Shown here one piece after another: positions 44,589 through 55,440 of a DNA stretch of 64,000 nucleotides (its first letter is position 1; each line of letters starts with the position of its first letter). Source of the stretch: Takakia lepidozioides (taxonomy: Eukaryota; Streptophyta; Takakiopsida; Takakiales; Takakiaceae); the NCBI GenBank assembly GCA_030704615.1, contig CM060731.1, positions 310,001 to 374,000 on the forward strand. Reading direction: 5' to 3'. A program made the position numbers and the translations under genes. Below the pieces are notes generated by a model. It had not been told where the DNA came from. It did no database searches and saw only the letters and a list, made by a program, of their open reading frames with translations.

Positions 44589-45755
44589 TCATTGGGCAAC
44601 CGCAACTCCTCCTATGAACATCACGGGGAGCTGCACATGCCGGCCCTCCCCTGACTGCCATCCAAGCCTATAGGAAGCTGACTCCTCCCAAAAATCCAGG
44701 GTGAAGCCCATGGGGTACAACACTGCCCCACCAACAAGGACATCATACGAGACCGCGTCTGTCACAATGGCCTTGGTTCTCATCACTGAGCCATCTGTAG
44801 GATGATCCGGCTGTAGTCTGATAGCCAACTCACGCCGTGTCATGCCCTGAGCCTGCTCTGATCCTCCCAGAGATGTCTGTATCTGGAAAGGGCACAGCTC
44901 CATATCCGCCTACGTGAGGCCCAAGCCTGCAATAGCAGCTCTGCCCAGTATCAATGGCTGAGCTCCCGAGTCCAACAAGACTCGCAGTGGCCGGTACCTC
45001 TTGCCTGCCGGTCCACTCAAACAGAAAATGCCATCCTGGTTGTCTAACATGACAACTCCAGGTGTCACCATGGCGCGCTCAATGGCTGGCCTAGCTGGCA
45101 GCTCCATCAACCTGGTAGCTGCAACTTGCCATGGCGCCGCCGTGGTAGTCTTGACCCTCACACCCAAGGATCCCTCCGGCACTACACCTCCCACTATCTC
45201 CGCAGAAGATGCAGTAACCTCCCCACTCTCACAGAGTGTAGCTGCCAGCCTGAACACCTCAGATGGTCTTACCCCTAGCGTCGCAATCATGGTAGCCGAG
45301 AACAATGGAGCCTGGCACACAGCTGTGGCCGCCCCCAACAGCACACTAGCTGCCGTAGCCTTGGCAATAGTAGGTAGTGCTGCTGCCCATGTAGCTCTCC
45401 CCAATGGCATAGTAACCTCCGCCTCGGTAACAGTCGGGCGAGAACTAGGTGCCATGGACGGCGTCGACATTGTCTCCGCCAGTGTAAATGACTGAGGAAG
45501 CCTGGCCTGACGGCTTGCCTCCCCACATTGTGGATTTAACTTCACCTCCGCACCCTGTGGCTCAGGAACTCGTGCTGCTCCTCGAGTCACTACCGCAGCT
45601 GACTCCACTCGCACTAGTGGTAATCCTGCCCCGCACATAGTGGTGCCCCACCCACAGTGGTAGTGGTAGTGGCACCCCTCACTGGTGGTAGTGGTGCCCC
45701 ACCCATAGTGGTAGTGGTAGTGGCACCCCTCACTAGTGGTAGTGTTGCCCCGCAC
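44589..45755 (-). pseudogene. Retrotransposon protease region
   Basis: Minus-strand reading from 45755, one frame off the gag frame above it. It begins in tandem Thr/Gly-rich repeats, passes an Ala-rich linker and reaches a retropepsin-like site (LRVLLDSGAQPLILG, near 44965). It continues after a stop at 44910 with the second half of the fold (SYDVLVGGAVLYPMG). No reverse transcriptase follows; the sequence decays at about 44580 into a spacer and the ParB-like exon. The DSGA form of the active site is normal for some Ty3-like proteases. Confidence 0.65.
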
Positions 45756-45765
45756 ATGAATCCCA
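45640..45765. repeat. Minisatellite in the gag-protease linker
   Basis: Two to three tandem copies of a unit of about 50 bp containing 'gtggtagtggtagtggcacccctcac' and 'ggtgccccaccca'. It encodes Thr/Gly-rich repeats in two frames and may have caused the frame change between gag and protease by slippage. Confidence 0.7.
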
Positions 45766-45972
45766 TGCCTCCTATGTCTCCTCCCTCAGGAGGGGAGGTG
45801 GACCATCCGGCCTTGGAGCCGGTACCACCTGAGCTGTGGCCATGGTAGCGAGCCTCTGCTCTAGCTGCTGAAGCCGGTTGGCCATGCCTTGGTCACCACC
45901 CTGACCTCCGCGTCCTTGGCCATGTTGAGCTTGCCCTTGGCCTGTACCTCGTGCCTGGCCACCTCGTCCTCT

Positions 45973-47289
45973 CTAGGCTGATCCACCTCGCCCCCGACCA
46001 CCATTGTTCCTTTGGAACTGGCCTGGGCGCAACTCAGGGTGGAAACCATAGCACTGGGCCTCTCCATGCCCGTACTTGCCACAATGCCCACACTGCAACT
46101 GTGCAGGCTGTGCCGGTGCCAAACCATTGTCTCCCTCTGGGCAATCCTTCTTGACATGGGGTCCTCCACATGTCCAGCACACCACATCCGCCCGTTGTTG
46201 GCTTGCAAATGAAGGGAGAGACCCCTGCATCTGAGGTCCTCTTTGTCCTTCCCTGGGCTTCACCTGAGCTCCCTTGTTGCCTTGAGCACGTTGAGGTAGT
46301 GGCTGGCTAGGAGCACCACTACCCCGTGGTGCCTCCTTAGCAAATCCCACCATGACCACTCGTTCCTCCACCATGTTGAGCTCTATCCGCTTTGCCAGCA
46401 AAAACACATTTGCTAAGGTGGGTTGGGCCGCTTGTAGGAGAGTTGCATCCCGCACCCTTCTCCTCAGCTCCTTGTCCAATATCCCGTACCAGAACTGGAC
46501 TGCCTGAGCTTCTGTAACCCCTTGGGCTACATTTATCAAGCGCCTCATGCGAGTGAAAGCCTCCCTCAAGCTCTCAGTAGGCTTCCGTTGGAACTCTTGC
46601 AGGCTCCTCAACTTCTCTGTCCTCACCCCTTGGTAGTTCCTTCTCAACTCTTCAAAGAACTCCACAACAGGGTTGAAAGCAGACACCGCCACTGGTGCTG
46701 GTGTAGCAGTAGCTTGGGTGGACGTCGTAGTTGTTGTACCATTAGTCCCACTACTGCTCGTGGAAGCTGCGGTTGTAGCTGCTACTGCTGGTGCAGCTGC
46801 CGGTGTGGTTGCTGCCCTTGTGCCTCTCGTGATGGAGACATAGTCGGGTGACCAGTACATCCTCCACTCCTCGATCTCAATATCGTGCCCCCACCTAAAC
46901 TCATGGTAATCATCCATGGGCGGCCCCTCAAGGTGCTGAAACAGCCCCTTCCATGCCATGAAAGGCGTAAACAGTTGTGGATTGCGCATTTGCTGCAAGT
47001 CACACCAACTATCAAACTCTTGGATAAAATCATCCAACTCAATGGGGCCCACCGCCCCAGAGTACCTACATGGCCCCTTGGTGGCTCCATACATCTCCTC
47101 CATTGTGTCCCACAACAATGACAAGGAAACAACTTGCACCGCCGGTGTGAGTCCTCCTGATTCATAATCTGAATCAGAACCTTCTGTTGACACAAGAGGT
47201 GAAGGTGGCCTAAACCGCACACCCCGTCCCGTATACCCGCTAGTATCGCTAGTGCTCGTACCGGCACTTTCCCCAGCAACTAGTGGCAC
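45973..47289 (-). CDS. Ty3-like Gag protein with two zinc knuckles
   Basis: An open 438-codon frame on the minus strand. It starts at 47289 with a Ser/Gly-rich head, followed by an acidic domain with WDTMEEMYG and a low-complexity Ala/Thr linker. A retrotransposon gag core (FFEELRRNYQGVRTEKL, PTESLREAFTRMRRL, VQFWYGIL) precedes two CCHC knuckles, CWTCGGPHVKKDC and CGHCGKYGHGEAQC. It ends in an RG-rich tail at a TAG (45975-45973). Reading beyond the TAG in the same frame continues RGRGG-type protein and a short helix, so this may be a nonsense mutation or a readthrough site. Gag would form the virus-like particle and bind element RNA. It is the most intact retroelement gene in the window. Confidence 0.8.
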   Translation of the reverse strand: MPLVAGESAGTSTSDTSGYTGRGVRFRPPSPLVSTEGSDSDYESGGLTPAVQVVSLSLLWDTMEEMYGATKGPCRYSGAVGPIELDDFIQEFDSWCDLQQMRNPQLFTPFMAWKGLFQHLEGPPMDDYHEFRWGHDIEIEEWRMYWSPDYVSITRGTRAATTPAAAPAVAATTAASTSSSGTNGTTTTTSTQATATPAPVAVSAFNPVVEFFEELRRNYQGVRTEKLRSLQEFQRKPTESLREAFTRMRRLINVAQGVTEAQAVQFWYGILDKELRRRVRDATLLQAAQPTLANVFLLAKRIELNMVEERVVMVGFAKEAPRGSGAPSQPLPQRAQGNKGAQVKPREGQRGPQMQGSLPSFASQQRADVVCWTCGGPHVKKDCPEGDNGLAPAQPAQLQCGHCGKYGHGEAQCYGFHPELRPGQFQRNNGGRGRGGSA

Positions 47290-47329
47290 CTCCGTGTTGA
47301 CAAACTGATACTCAACCGGTCATGAACAT

Positions 47330-48284
47330 GTCTCTAACCCCCTCTCCATAAGGTATCCGGGTAGAGAGCTTATGGTTTGGAATACTAGGTTCCTAACATA
47401 GCCTGCACCTGCACCTGCATCACCGCAGGCACTTCCATGGTTGGCTGGTCATCACCTCCAACCACACCACAGGAGAAACAAAGATGGTTTGACTGGTCAT
47501 CAACCCAGCCTCACCATCGACAGCATGCTCTAGGGTTGGATCGGCGATCAAGCCCGAGTCAACCACCTGTAAATTCAAGCGCCCACACAAAACTAGCATG
47601 GCGCACAATCAAGCATGCAGGTGTGGAGGGGATCCAAACACAAGAATGAAAACAACAACTCCCCCACAACAAAAATCTCTCCACAGTGTCGCTCCTGCAA
47701 CCGAGCCCAAACCTGGACTGACTCTTGCCTCCACCTACGGAAAGGTCTCGGCCTACAGAGAAGGTGGAAAGCTACGAGGAATGGAAGCTAAAGCAATGCC
47801 TATCCCCAGCATGCTCTCATCCCAACACCCTCTTTTTTCCTCTCTTCTCTCACTTGCATGACCATGAGATCATCCTGTAGATACTCCTCAAACCGCCCTC
47901 CACGAGCTCATGAAACTTGGCCTCCAAGGCCCCATGCAAGCCTCCACAGGGTCCGCAAGTGCCTCCTTACGTCCACCAGCCATTCCTCATAATGGAACCA
48001 CCTCAGGAAACCACGCCATTCGCTGAAGGTTAAAAAATGGAGCAAATAGAGGTACATATAGGCCCCAACAACATTCTGTCCAAAGGAATTACCTGCAGGC
48101 TGGTCTCCCCCATAGTTAAGAATTGGGCTGAAAACCAGAAAAGATTACCTGCAGGGGGAATAATCCCCTTTGTTAAAACGCAACAGGGAGACAATTCCGA
48201 CTTTTCTGCCGGATCAGCTAGCTCAAAACCGTTGTTCCACTGAGCCCAGCCTCCCCATCAAGGTCCCACGAAACGAGTGAAAAA

Positions 48285-48319
<35 letters not shown>

Positions 48320-49600
48320 CACTCTGCCTGTTCGCGGCCTTCCGTGGCTCCAACCGCCACGACTCCTCACGGCCCGCCCTAGGCGCTCGTTGGCCACGGG
48401 CTGCCTCGTGATACCCCGTGGTACCACTCCCACAAGCCTTCATGGCCCGCCATCCCCACGATCTGGTCACCGTGCCCACCCGTTGTGTCCGCACCACGAC
48501 TTCCAACGGTCACGGTCAACAGTCACGGCCTGGGCTCGTGGTATCTCGTGATACCGCCCCAAAGGCCCATCACGGCCACTATTCCTTGTGTTCCCTGGAA
48601 CTCCCAACGAGTTCCCATACGTTCCCGGGCGTTCCCGAGCTGGGGTTTGCTCCTGCTGCCGACGAGCTATGGTTTCTGCGGAGCCATCAGCCCCGTCGCC
48701 CTGCACTCCTGAGCTCTCACGGCCCACTAGAAGCGCCCCCAACACAACAAGCAAGCTATATGCTACCCAACAAGCTCCATTTCTTCATGAAGCTCACAAA
48801 AACAAATCTGAAAATACACACCTTTACAAACTTGGTGCACCTGTAGTTCTACTGCACATTCCCTAGCTCTAAGACGCCTTGTTGCTGCCCTCCAGCCCCC
48901 CGCTCTTGCCACTCCAAGAGCCCTTACACTGCTGAGTTTCAGATTGAAACTCCAACTCAGCACATGTTTCACAAGTGCACTGATTTGCACACAAGAGGGA
49001 CCTGCCCCCTCTCTTCACTCATACCTCTTCATGAGCTTGGAGCTGAAGCTCCCAACGGGCTGCGATGCATCTCCTCGCAGCTCCACCATTCGGCTGCTCC
49101 TCATCTACCCGCAACAACTGATTTTGGGCAGAAATACTTGGAGCTGATCATGTCATCTCCAACCAGCAACGTGGTTGCCATAGCGTTGAGCTATGCAACG
49201 CCGCTCTTCAACATAGGCTACCCGCCTCTCTATCCATGACAAACCTGCTACCTGTTCGCCTTTGCACTCTATCCGCTTTGGATAGGCTCATGCACGGATC
49301 CCTGCACTCTAGGCTGAACCGCTTTTCATGATCTGAAAACACAAGTGCTACAACTAACTCGAACCTGGCACTCACAGACTCGAGCTCATCTTTCTTGAGT
49401 GATAATGAAAAGGAATAATACAAGCATACAAGCTCTCTCAAACTCACACACTTGCACATGAAAACATCACTCTATATTTAGTCGAGCCAAGTGCACCCCA
49501 CGCCATGGGGAATCCACACTACGGCGCCATAGCTAGACGCGGTGAGGCTCAACTCGAGAAAGATGAGCCCACCGCGATCTGCCGTGAAGATAACAAGGCC
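47330..49600. other. Probable LTR/leader region of the gag element; no gene
   Basis: 2.3 kb upstream of gag (minus strand) without a credible ORF. It holds an (AT)n microsatellite at 48287-48316 and repeated 'ccacggg'/'cgtggt' blocks at 48350-48560. A TAAATATAG-like sequence lies on the minus strand near 49475, which could be a promoter. I could not fix LTR ends because only one copy is present. Confidence 0.35.
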
Positions 49601-49611
49601 AGGTGCCCAAA

Positions 49612-52235
49612 CACTCATATTACACTGGGACCTATCAGAGGGTACATTGAACACACTGGCCAAGTCTCAAAGCGAACGAAAATCATTTGGATGGGCAACC
49701 ATCCGTTGGCCCATTGAACAAATTTCGATTGATCTCATATTACTCTGGGGCCTCTTCCATGGCACATTTAACATACTGGCCAAGTCTCAAAGCGAACCAA
49801 AATCATCTCGATGGCCAACCATCCGTTGAGCCATCGAATGAATTTAGTTCGGGACCTGTGAGAGGGTATCTCGAACGTACTGGCAAAGTTTGGAAGCAAA
49901 CAAAAATGATTTGGATGGGCAACCATCCGTTCACCCGTTGAATGTATTCCGCTGGATCTGCTATTGCTTTGGGACCTGTTGGACTGAGTTTCGCGTGCTC
50001 ACGATTTTTTTTTCATTCCGTTTTTTAATGGGGCGTGTAATGTAGCCATATGCAACGTGCGTGCCAAATTTGGGAGCGAACATAATTCATTTGGACCCAA
50101 AACCACAGTTTCTTCCCTGTTTTGCACTCCAAACTTGATTTGTGTTCAACTTCATGCACTCTTTCAAAGAGAGTTCTACAATAGTGAGCGAAGAGAACAC
50201 TTTTTTTTTGGGGCATTTTTGATTGGTCGAAATTTTGGCTGGGGAGTAGTGGTGGGATGCTGGAAGCCGCTGAACAAAATTGAGCCAAAAACAAAATCGA
50301 TACGTGCCAGAAACCCCCAATGAAAGGCAGTGCAAACCTATTTATTGGCTTTAAATTATTTTAAATTCAATTACATTATGGAATGGCTTGGTGTCGATGG
50401 GGAGGCAAATGTTTCATTTGTCTGTTGTGTCTCCGCACATGTGTCGCACACATGTTCAAGCACATGCGGGCAAAAGAGGAGCTTCAACCACATCCGTTCA
50501 ATGGGTGCAATAGCCGTGCACGCATAGCAGGATTTTTTTTTCCGCAATGAACAAAAACCAGATGACAACTGAACACCTCATTGGCCCACTGAACAAATTT
50601 CGATTGATCTCATATTACACTGGGACCTATCAGAGGATACATTGAACACACTGGCCAAGTCTCAAAGCGAACGAAAATCATTTGCATGGGCAACCATTCG
50701 TTGGCCCATTGAACAAATTTCGATTGATCTCATATTACTCTGGGGCCTCTTCCATGGCACATTTAACATACTGGCCAAGTCTCAAAGCGAACCAAAATCA
50801 TCTCGATGGCCAACCATCCGTTGAGCCATCGAATGAATTTAGTCCGGGACCTGTGAGAGGGTGTCTCGAACGTACTGGCAAAGTTTGGAAGCAAAAAATG
50901 ATTTGGATGGGCAACCATCCGTTCACCCGTTGAATGTATTCCGCTGGATCTGCTATTGCTTTGGGACCTGTTGGACTGTGTTTTGCGTGCTCACGATTTT
51001 TTTTTCATTCCGTTTTTTAATGGGGCGTGTAATGTAGCCATATGCAATGTGCGTGCCAAATTTGGGAGCGAACATAATTCATTTGGACCCAAAACCACAG
51101 TTTCTTCCCTGTTTTGCACTCCAAACTTGATTTGTGTTCAACTTCATGCACTCTTTCAAAGAGAGTTCTACAATAGTGAGCGAAGAGAACACTTGTTTTT
51201 GGGGCATTTTTTTGTTGGTTGAAATTTTGGCGGGGGAGTAGTGGTGGGATGCTGGAAGCCGCAGAACAAAATTGAGCCAAAAACAAAATCGATACGTGCC
51301 AGAAACCCCCAATGAAAGGCAGTGCAAACCTATTTATTGGCTTTAAATTATTTTAAATTCAATTACATTATGGAATGGCTTGGTGTCGATGGGGAGGCAA
51401 ATGTTTCATTCGTCTGTTGTGTCTCCGCACATGTGTCGCACACATGTTCAAGCACATGCGGGCAAAAGAGGAGCTTCAACCACATCCGTTCAATGGGTGC
51501 AATTGCCGTGCACGCATAGCAGGATTTTTTTTTTTCGCAATGAACAAAAACCAGATGACAACTGAACACCTCATTGGCCCATCGAACGAGTTTCGATTGA
51601 TCTCATATTACACTGGGACCTATCAGAGGATACATTGAACACACTGGCCAAGTCTCAAAGCGATCGAAAATCATTTGGATGGGCAACCATCCGTTGGCCC
51701 ATTGAACAAATTTCGATTGATCTCATATTACTCTGGGGCCTCTTCCATGGCACATTTAACATACTGACCAAGTCTCAAAGCGAACCAAAATCATCTCGAT
51801 TGCCAACCATCCGTTGAGCCATCGAATGAATTTAGTCCGGGACCTGTGAGAGGGTGTCTCGAACGTACTGGCAAAGTTTGGAAGCAAACAAAAATGATTT
51901 GGATGGGCAACCATCCGTTCACCCGTTGAATGTATTCCTCTGGATTTGCTATTGCTTTGGGACCTGTTGGACTGTGTTTTGCGTGCTCACGATTTTTTTT
52001 TCATTCCGTTTTTTAATGGGGCGTGTAATGTAGCCATATGCAATGTGCGTGCCAAATTTGGGAGCGAACATAATTCATTTGGACCCAAAACCACAGTTTA
52101 TTCCTTGTTTTGCACTCCAAACTTGATTTGTGTTCAACTTCATGCACTCTTTCAAAGAGAGTTCTGCAATAGTGAGCGAAGAGAACACGTTTTTTTGGGG
52201 CATTTTTGATTGGTCAAAATTTTGGCGGGGGAGTA
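49612..52235 (-). repeat. Family A higher-order tandem array, reverse orientation (right edge of insertion)
   Basis: About 2.6 tandem copies of a unit of about 992 bp. The phrase 'cactgggacctatcagag' recurs at about 49625, 50618 and 51612. Each unit has four subunits of about 115 bp and then the unit-specific segment with 'gcgtgtaatgtagccatatgca', 'gggggtttctggcacg' reversed, and 'gcacatgtgtcgcacacatg'. The copies are far more alike to each other than to those at 5.6 or 15.5 kb, so the amplification is recent. The last copy ends at 52235 inside the RNase H frame. Confidence 0.9.
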
Positions 52236-53680
52236 GGCTTGTTCACCAAATAAATCAGAGCTTGATGATCCACATAGAACATAAACTTCCTTCCCAGCAA
52301 ATAATGCTTGAACTTCTTGACTGAATAAATCATTGCCAAAACTTCTCTTTCGGTGGTGCTATAGTTCCCTTCAGCACTATTCAACAGTCTGCTAGCATAA
52401 TACACAAGTGAATCTATGTTTCCTGTGACATTTTGGGCTAACACAGCCCCCAATGCTTTTCCTTAGGCATCCAGTGTACATGAAATACCATATGCCAATG
52501 AGGGTTAATCAGCACAGGTGTAGTTGTTACTGACAATGTAAGTTCCTCAAAGGCCTGTTGACATTCAGCTGTCCATGCAAACACTGCATCCTTCTTCAAG
52601 AGCTTGCTCAATGGTACTGCCTTCTGTGCATATCTTCTGACAAACCTTCTGTAATAACTGGTTTGTCCAAGAAACCTCCTTAGAGCCTTACCATTACTTG
52701 GTGGTGGTGAGGCTTTAATAGCCTCTATCTTTCTAGGATCTACAAGCAGCCCTTTATGACGCACAATGTGTCCCAAAAGAACTCCTGAGTTCACACAGAA
52801 AGTACATTTTTCTGGATTCAGCCCAAGACCTCTCATCCTGCATCTGGCCAAATATAATTCCAATTTCTGCAAGTGCTCATTTTTAGAGCTGTAAACACTG
52901 AAGTCATCTAAAAACACTTGCATAAGATCATCCAAATACTCATGGAAAGATTCACTGATCACTCTCTGGAAAGTTGCTGGTGCATTACAAAGTCCAAAAG
53001 GCATGACTTTGTATGCATAAGCACCCCAGTCTGTGATGAAAGCAGTCTTTCCCTGGTCTTCTTCAGCTACCTGTACTTGTTTATACCCACTGAAGCCATC
53101 AATGAATAAGTACATCTCATGGCCTGCCACAGTGTCTAGCACAGCTTCTGTGAACGGCAAAGGAAATGGATCTTTCTTTGTGCAATCATTTAGCTTCTTG
53201 TAGTTCACACAAACTCTCACTTTGCCATTCTTCTTGGGAACTATCACGATAGGTGATAGCCAAGTGGTGTACTCTATCGGGTATATAAACTTAGCCTCAG
53301 CCAGCTTCTTTATCTCCTCCCCAACCTTTTGTGCATAGTTGGGATTCATCCTGTATCTTGCTTGTTTGATTGGTACAAAACCTGGTTCCAACTCAATCTC
53401 GTGCTAGCATATTTCAGGGGGTATCCCCTTCAAGACTTCATAACTCCAGGCAAATACATCTTTGTATTTGATAAATAGGCTCTTAGCTTCCTCAAAGAAT
53501 TCTGGCTCCAAGTCAGCCCCAACTTTCACCATTCTTGGTTCCTCCTCAGTTCCCACATTGACTTCTCTCACCTGCTCTTCAGCTGTGATAGTCCATCCAG
53601 CCACTACTTCATCCTATAAACTCACAGTGGCAGGTTCCTCTAGGATTTCTATTTCTCCCTCCACATGTTGTAGATCGAGT
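52236..53680 (-). pseudogene. Ty3/gypsy (Athila-like) pre-RT, reverse transcriptase and RNase H (5' half of interrupted pol)
   Basis: Minus strand. A segment with TITAEEQVREV and KDVFAWSYEVLKGIPPEIC is bounded by TAG stops at about 53617 and 53404. Then comes reverse transcriptase from 53391 with VPKKNGKVRVCVNYKKLN, MPFGLCNAPATFQ and an intact VFLDDFSVYSS catalytic box. RNase H follows (FAWTAECQQAFEEL; a frame change near 52450; STTEREVLAMIYSVKKF; DHQALIYLVNKP) and ends at 52236 at the insertion. The other half lies at 33420-31987. The RT type resembles plant Athila/Tat-lineage elements. Gag and the 5' LTR are not found to the right. Confidence 0.88.
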
Positions 53681-53689
53681 TGTTGTCAT

Positions 53690-55440
53690 GGCGGACCATG
53701 GTGGGAAGGAGTTGCTGGGAGGCGACAGAGATGGCGGGAGGAATCCAGGCGGTGGCGGGAGAACAATAGGTGGAGAGCTGTGGCATGTGACACTTGGTGG
53801 TCCAATTTAGTGCAGTGAGAGGTGAGGTTTCAGGCTAGAAAAGCACACAGTTCTGCACACTTTGGATCACTACGTGCTTAAATAAGAATAAGCACTGAGG
53901 AGAGTGGGGTCCCACTTTACATGCAGGATTGGCCATTTGGCACACATTTAGGGTTTTCCAAGGGCTTACTGCAGTTCATGCATCCCATCTCCTTTATTTC
54001 ACTACTGCACCATAGGATACCTTTTGCTCTTGTGGGTCGAGCTGTTGGGTGAGTTATTGGGTGTAGTAATTGGTGTGTGGGGCCATTTCAAGTGCACATC
54101 TCGTGCATATCAGGTCACATATAGGCTTCATATTAGATAATATTTCAGTGAGTCATGATACCCTCTATAGCTCAGACATAACATTTTTGTGTACTGCCAC
54201 TTTGATAATATATACATCCAATTCATCCAAAATTCATGCAATTCATACACAAGCTGTTTGTTCAATTGCTCATCCAGTCATACAAATTTTCTCCTTACTG
54301 CACCAATTGTATGGGCATATCTGCTTAAACGCTCACATTTGGGTGTAACTACCTTATGTTCGGTCCTCCTTCCTACCAAACCAGGGATGCCTCGGCGTGA
54401 GCCTGGTCACGTGAGCGCGTGAGCGCAACTGCGCTCACGCCACGTCACCTTGCACCAATGCCACATCACGGGGCTCACTCCACGTCATCACACTTTAAAA
54501 CCGCGTCACCACGCGCCCAGGAAGAAGTGGAGTGTATTCCCGCGGATTGGCACCCTTTAACGCGGAAACAAGCTGGACGACATAATAAAAGGCAATGGTC
54601 ATTCCCACCTGAAAGCAACAGATGAATAAAGGATGGATGAATGTACAGTTGGATGATAAACAGATGGATGAGTGTGAAAAATGAATGTAGATGGATGAAT
54701 GAGGGATGGATAAGAGTCAAATGGATGAATGTATAATGGATGTTGAGCAATGGAAAACATTCATGACAGGAAGATGTGTGACTAAAACTTTAGACGAATG
54801 CACAACGTATATGACATGAGTGTGGTAGGTTTGTGGGGTGGATTAAAGAGTACAGAGGATGAATGTACAATGGATGTTGAACAAAGGAAAACATTCATGA
54901 ATGGAGCACGCATGAATACACTGTAGATGAAAGCACAATGGATATGACAAGAGTGAGGGAGGTTTGTGAGATGGATTCATACATATTGCAATATAAATGG
55001 TAGTTGATTCTTTGATTATTTTTCTTTCCAAAGGAACAACAACGGTGGAGGAAGGGGATTCAACGTTTTCCAAAGAGGATGAAACAGAATATTAAAAGAA
55101 CATAGTTCAGTCTGACTCAGAGTCAGTACAATGTATCCCGCTTCCTCTACATCTAAGTCTAAGTATTTAAGAACTCCGGATCTACGCTGGCTACACCTAC
55201 GGCCGGGCAAAAAAGTAAGGGGATAGGGACTCGGCCGCGTGAAGTGCCATTGCTTCGGCATAATCAGGAAGCAGAAAATTGGAAAGGGGGCTGTCAAAAA
55301 CAGACTCGCCACAAATGACTATATCTCCTGAAGATCCACCGCTGTCTTTCCTGAAAGACAGCCTGAAAAAGTTATTACTGTAACTTTGATGTTATTGAGA
55401 AATTGAGTATGGCTCCCAAAGTGGGTTTAGCACTTACTCA
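53690..55440. other. No gene; ATGGATGA-rich minisatellite
   Basis: After the pol fragment the sequence becomes unrelated. 54400-54500 has clustered 'cacgtcac'/'gcgctcac' blocks. 54610-54740 and 54850-54960 carry loose tandem copies of 'gatggatgaatg'. No ORF on either strand has recognisable content. The downstream end of the ParB-methyltransferase gene begins at 55503. Confidence 0.45.

Noticed and set aside
45001-45495. Plus-strand 164-codon ORF rich in Ala/Thr/Ser
   Set aside because: Opposite strand of the retrotransposon protease linker; low-complexity shadow.
48287-48316. (AT)n run as a regulatory element or origin
   Set aside because: A simple microsatellite with no supporting motif nearby.
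49542-52209. Recurring ORFs with NTLAKSQSER and RREHFFFGA peptides in family A
   Set aside because: They recur only because the DNA repeat is conserved. They overlap ORFs on the other strand, lack any domain, and differ by frame-breaking indels between copies.
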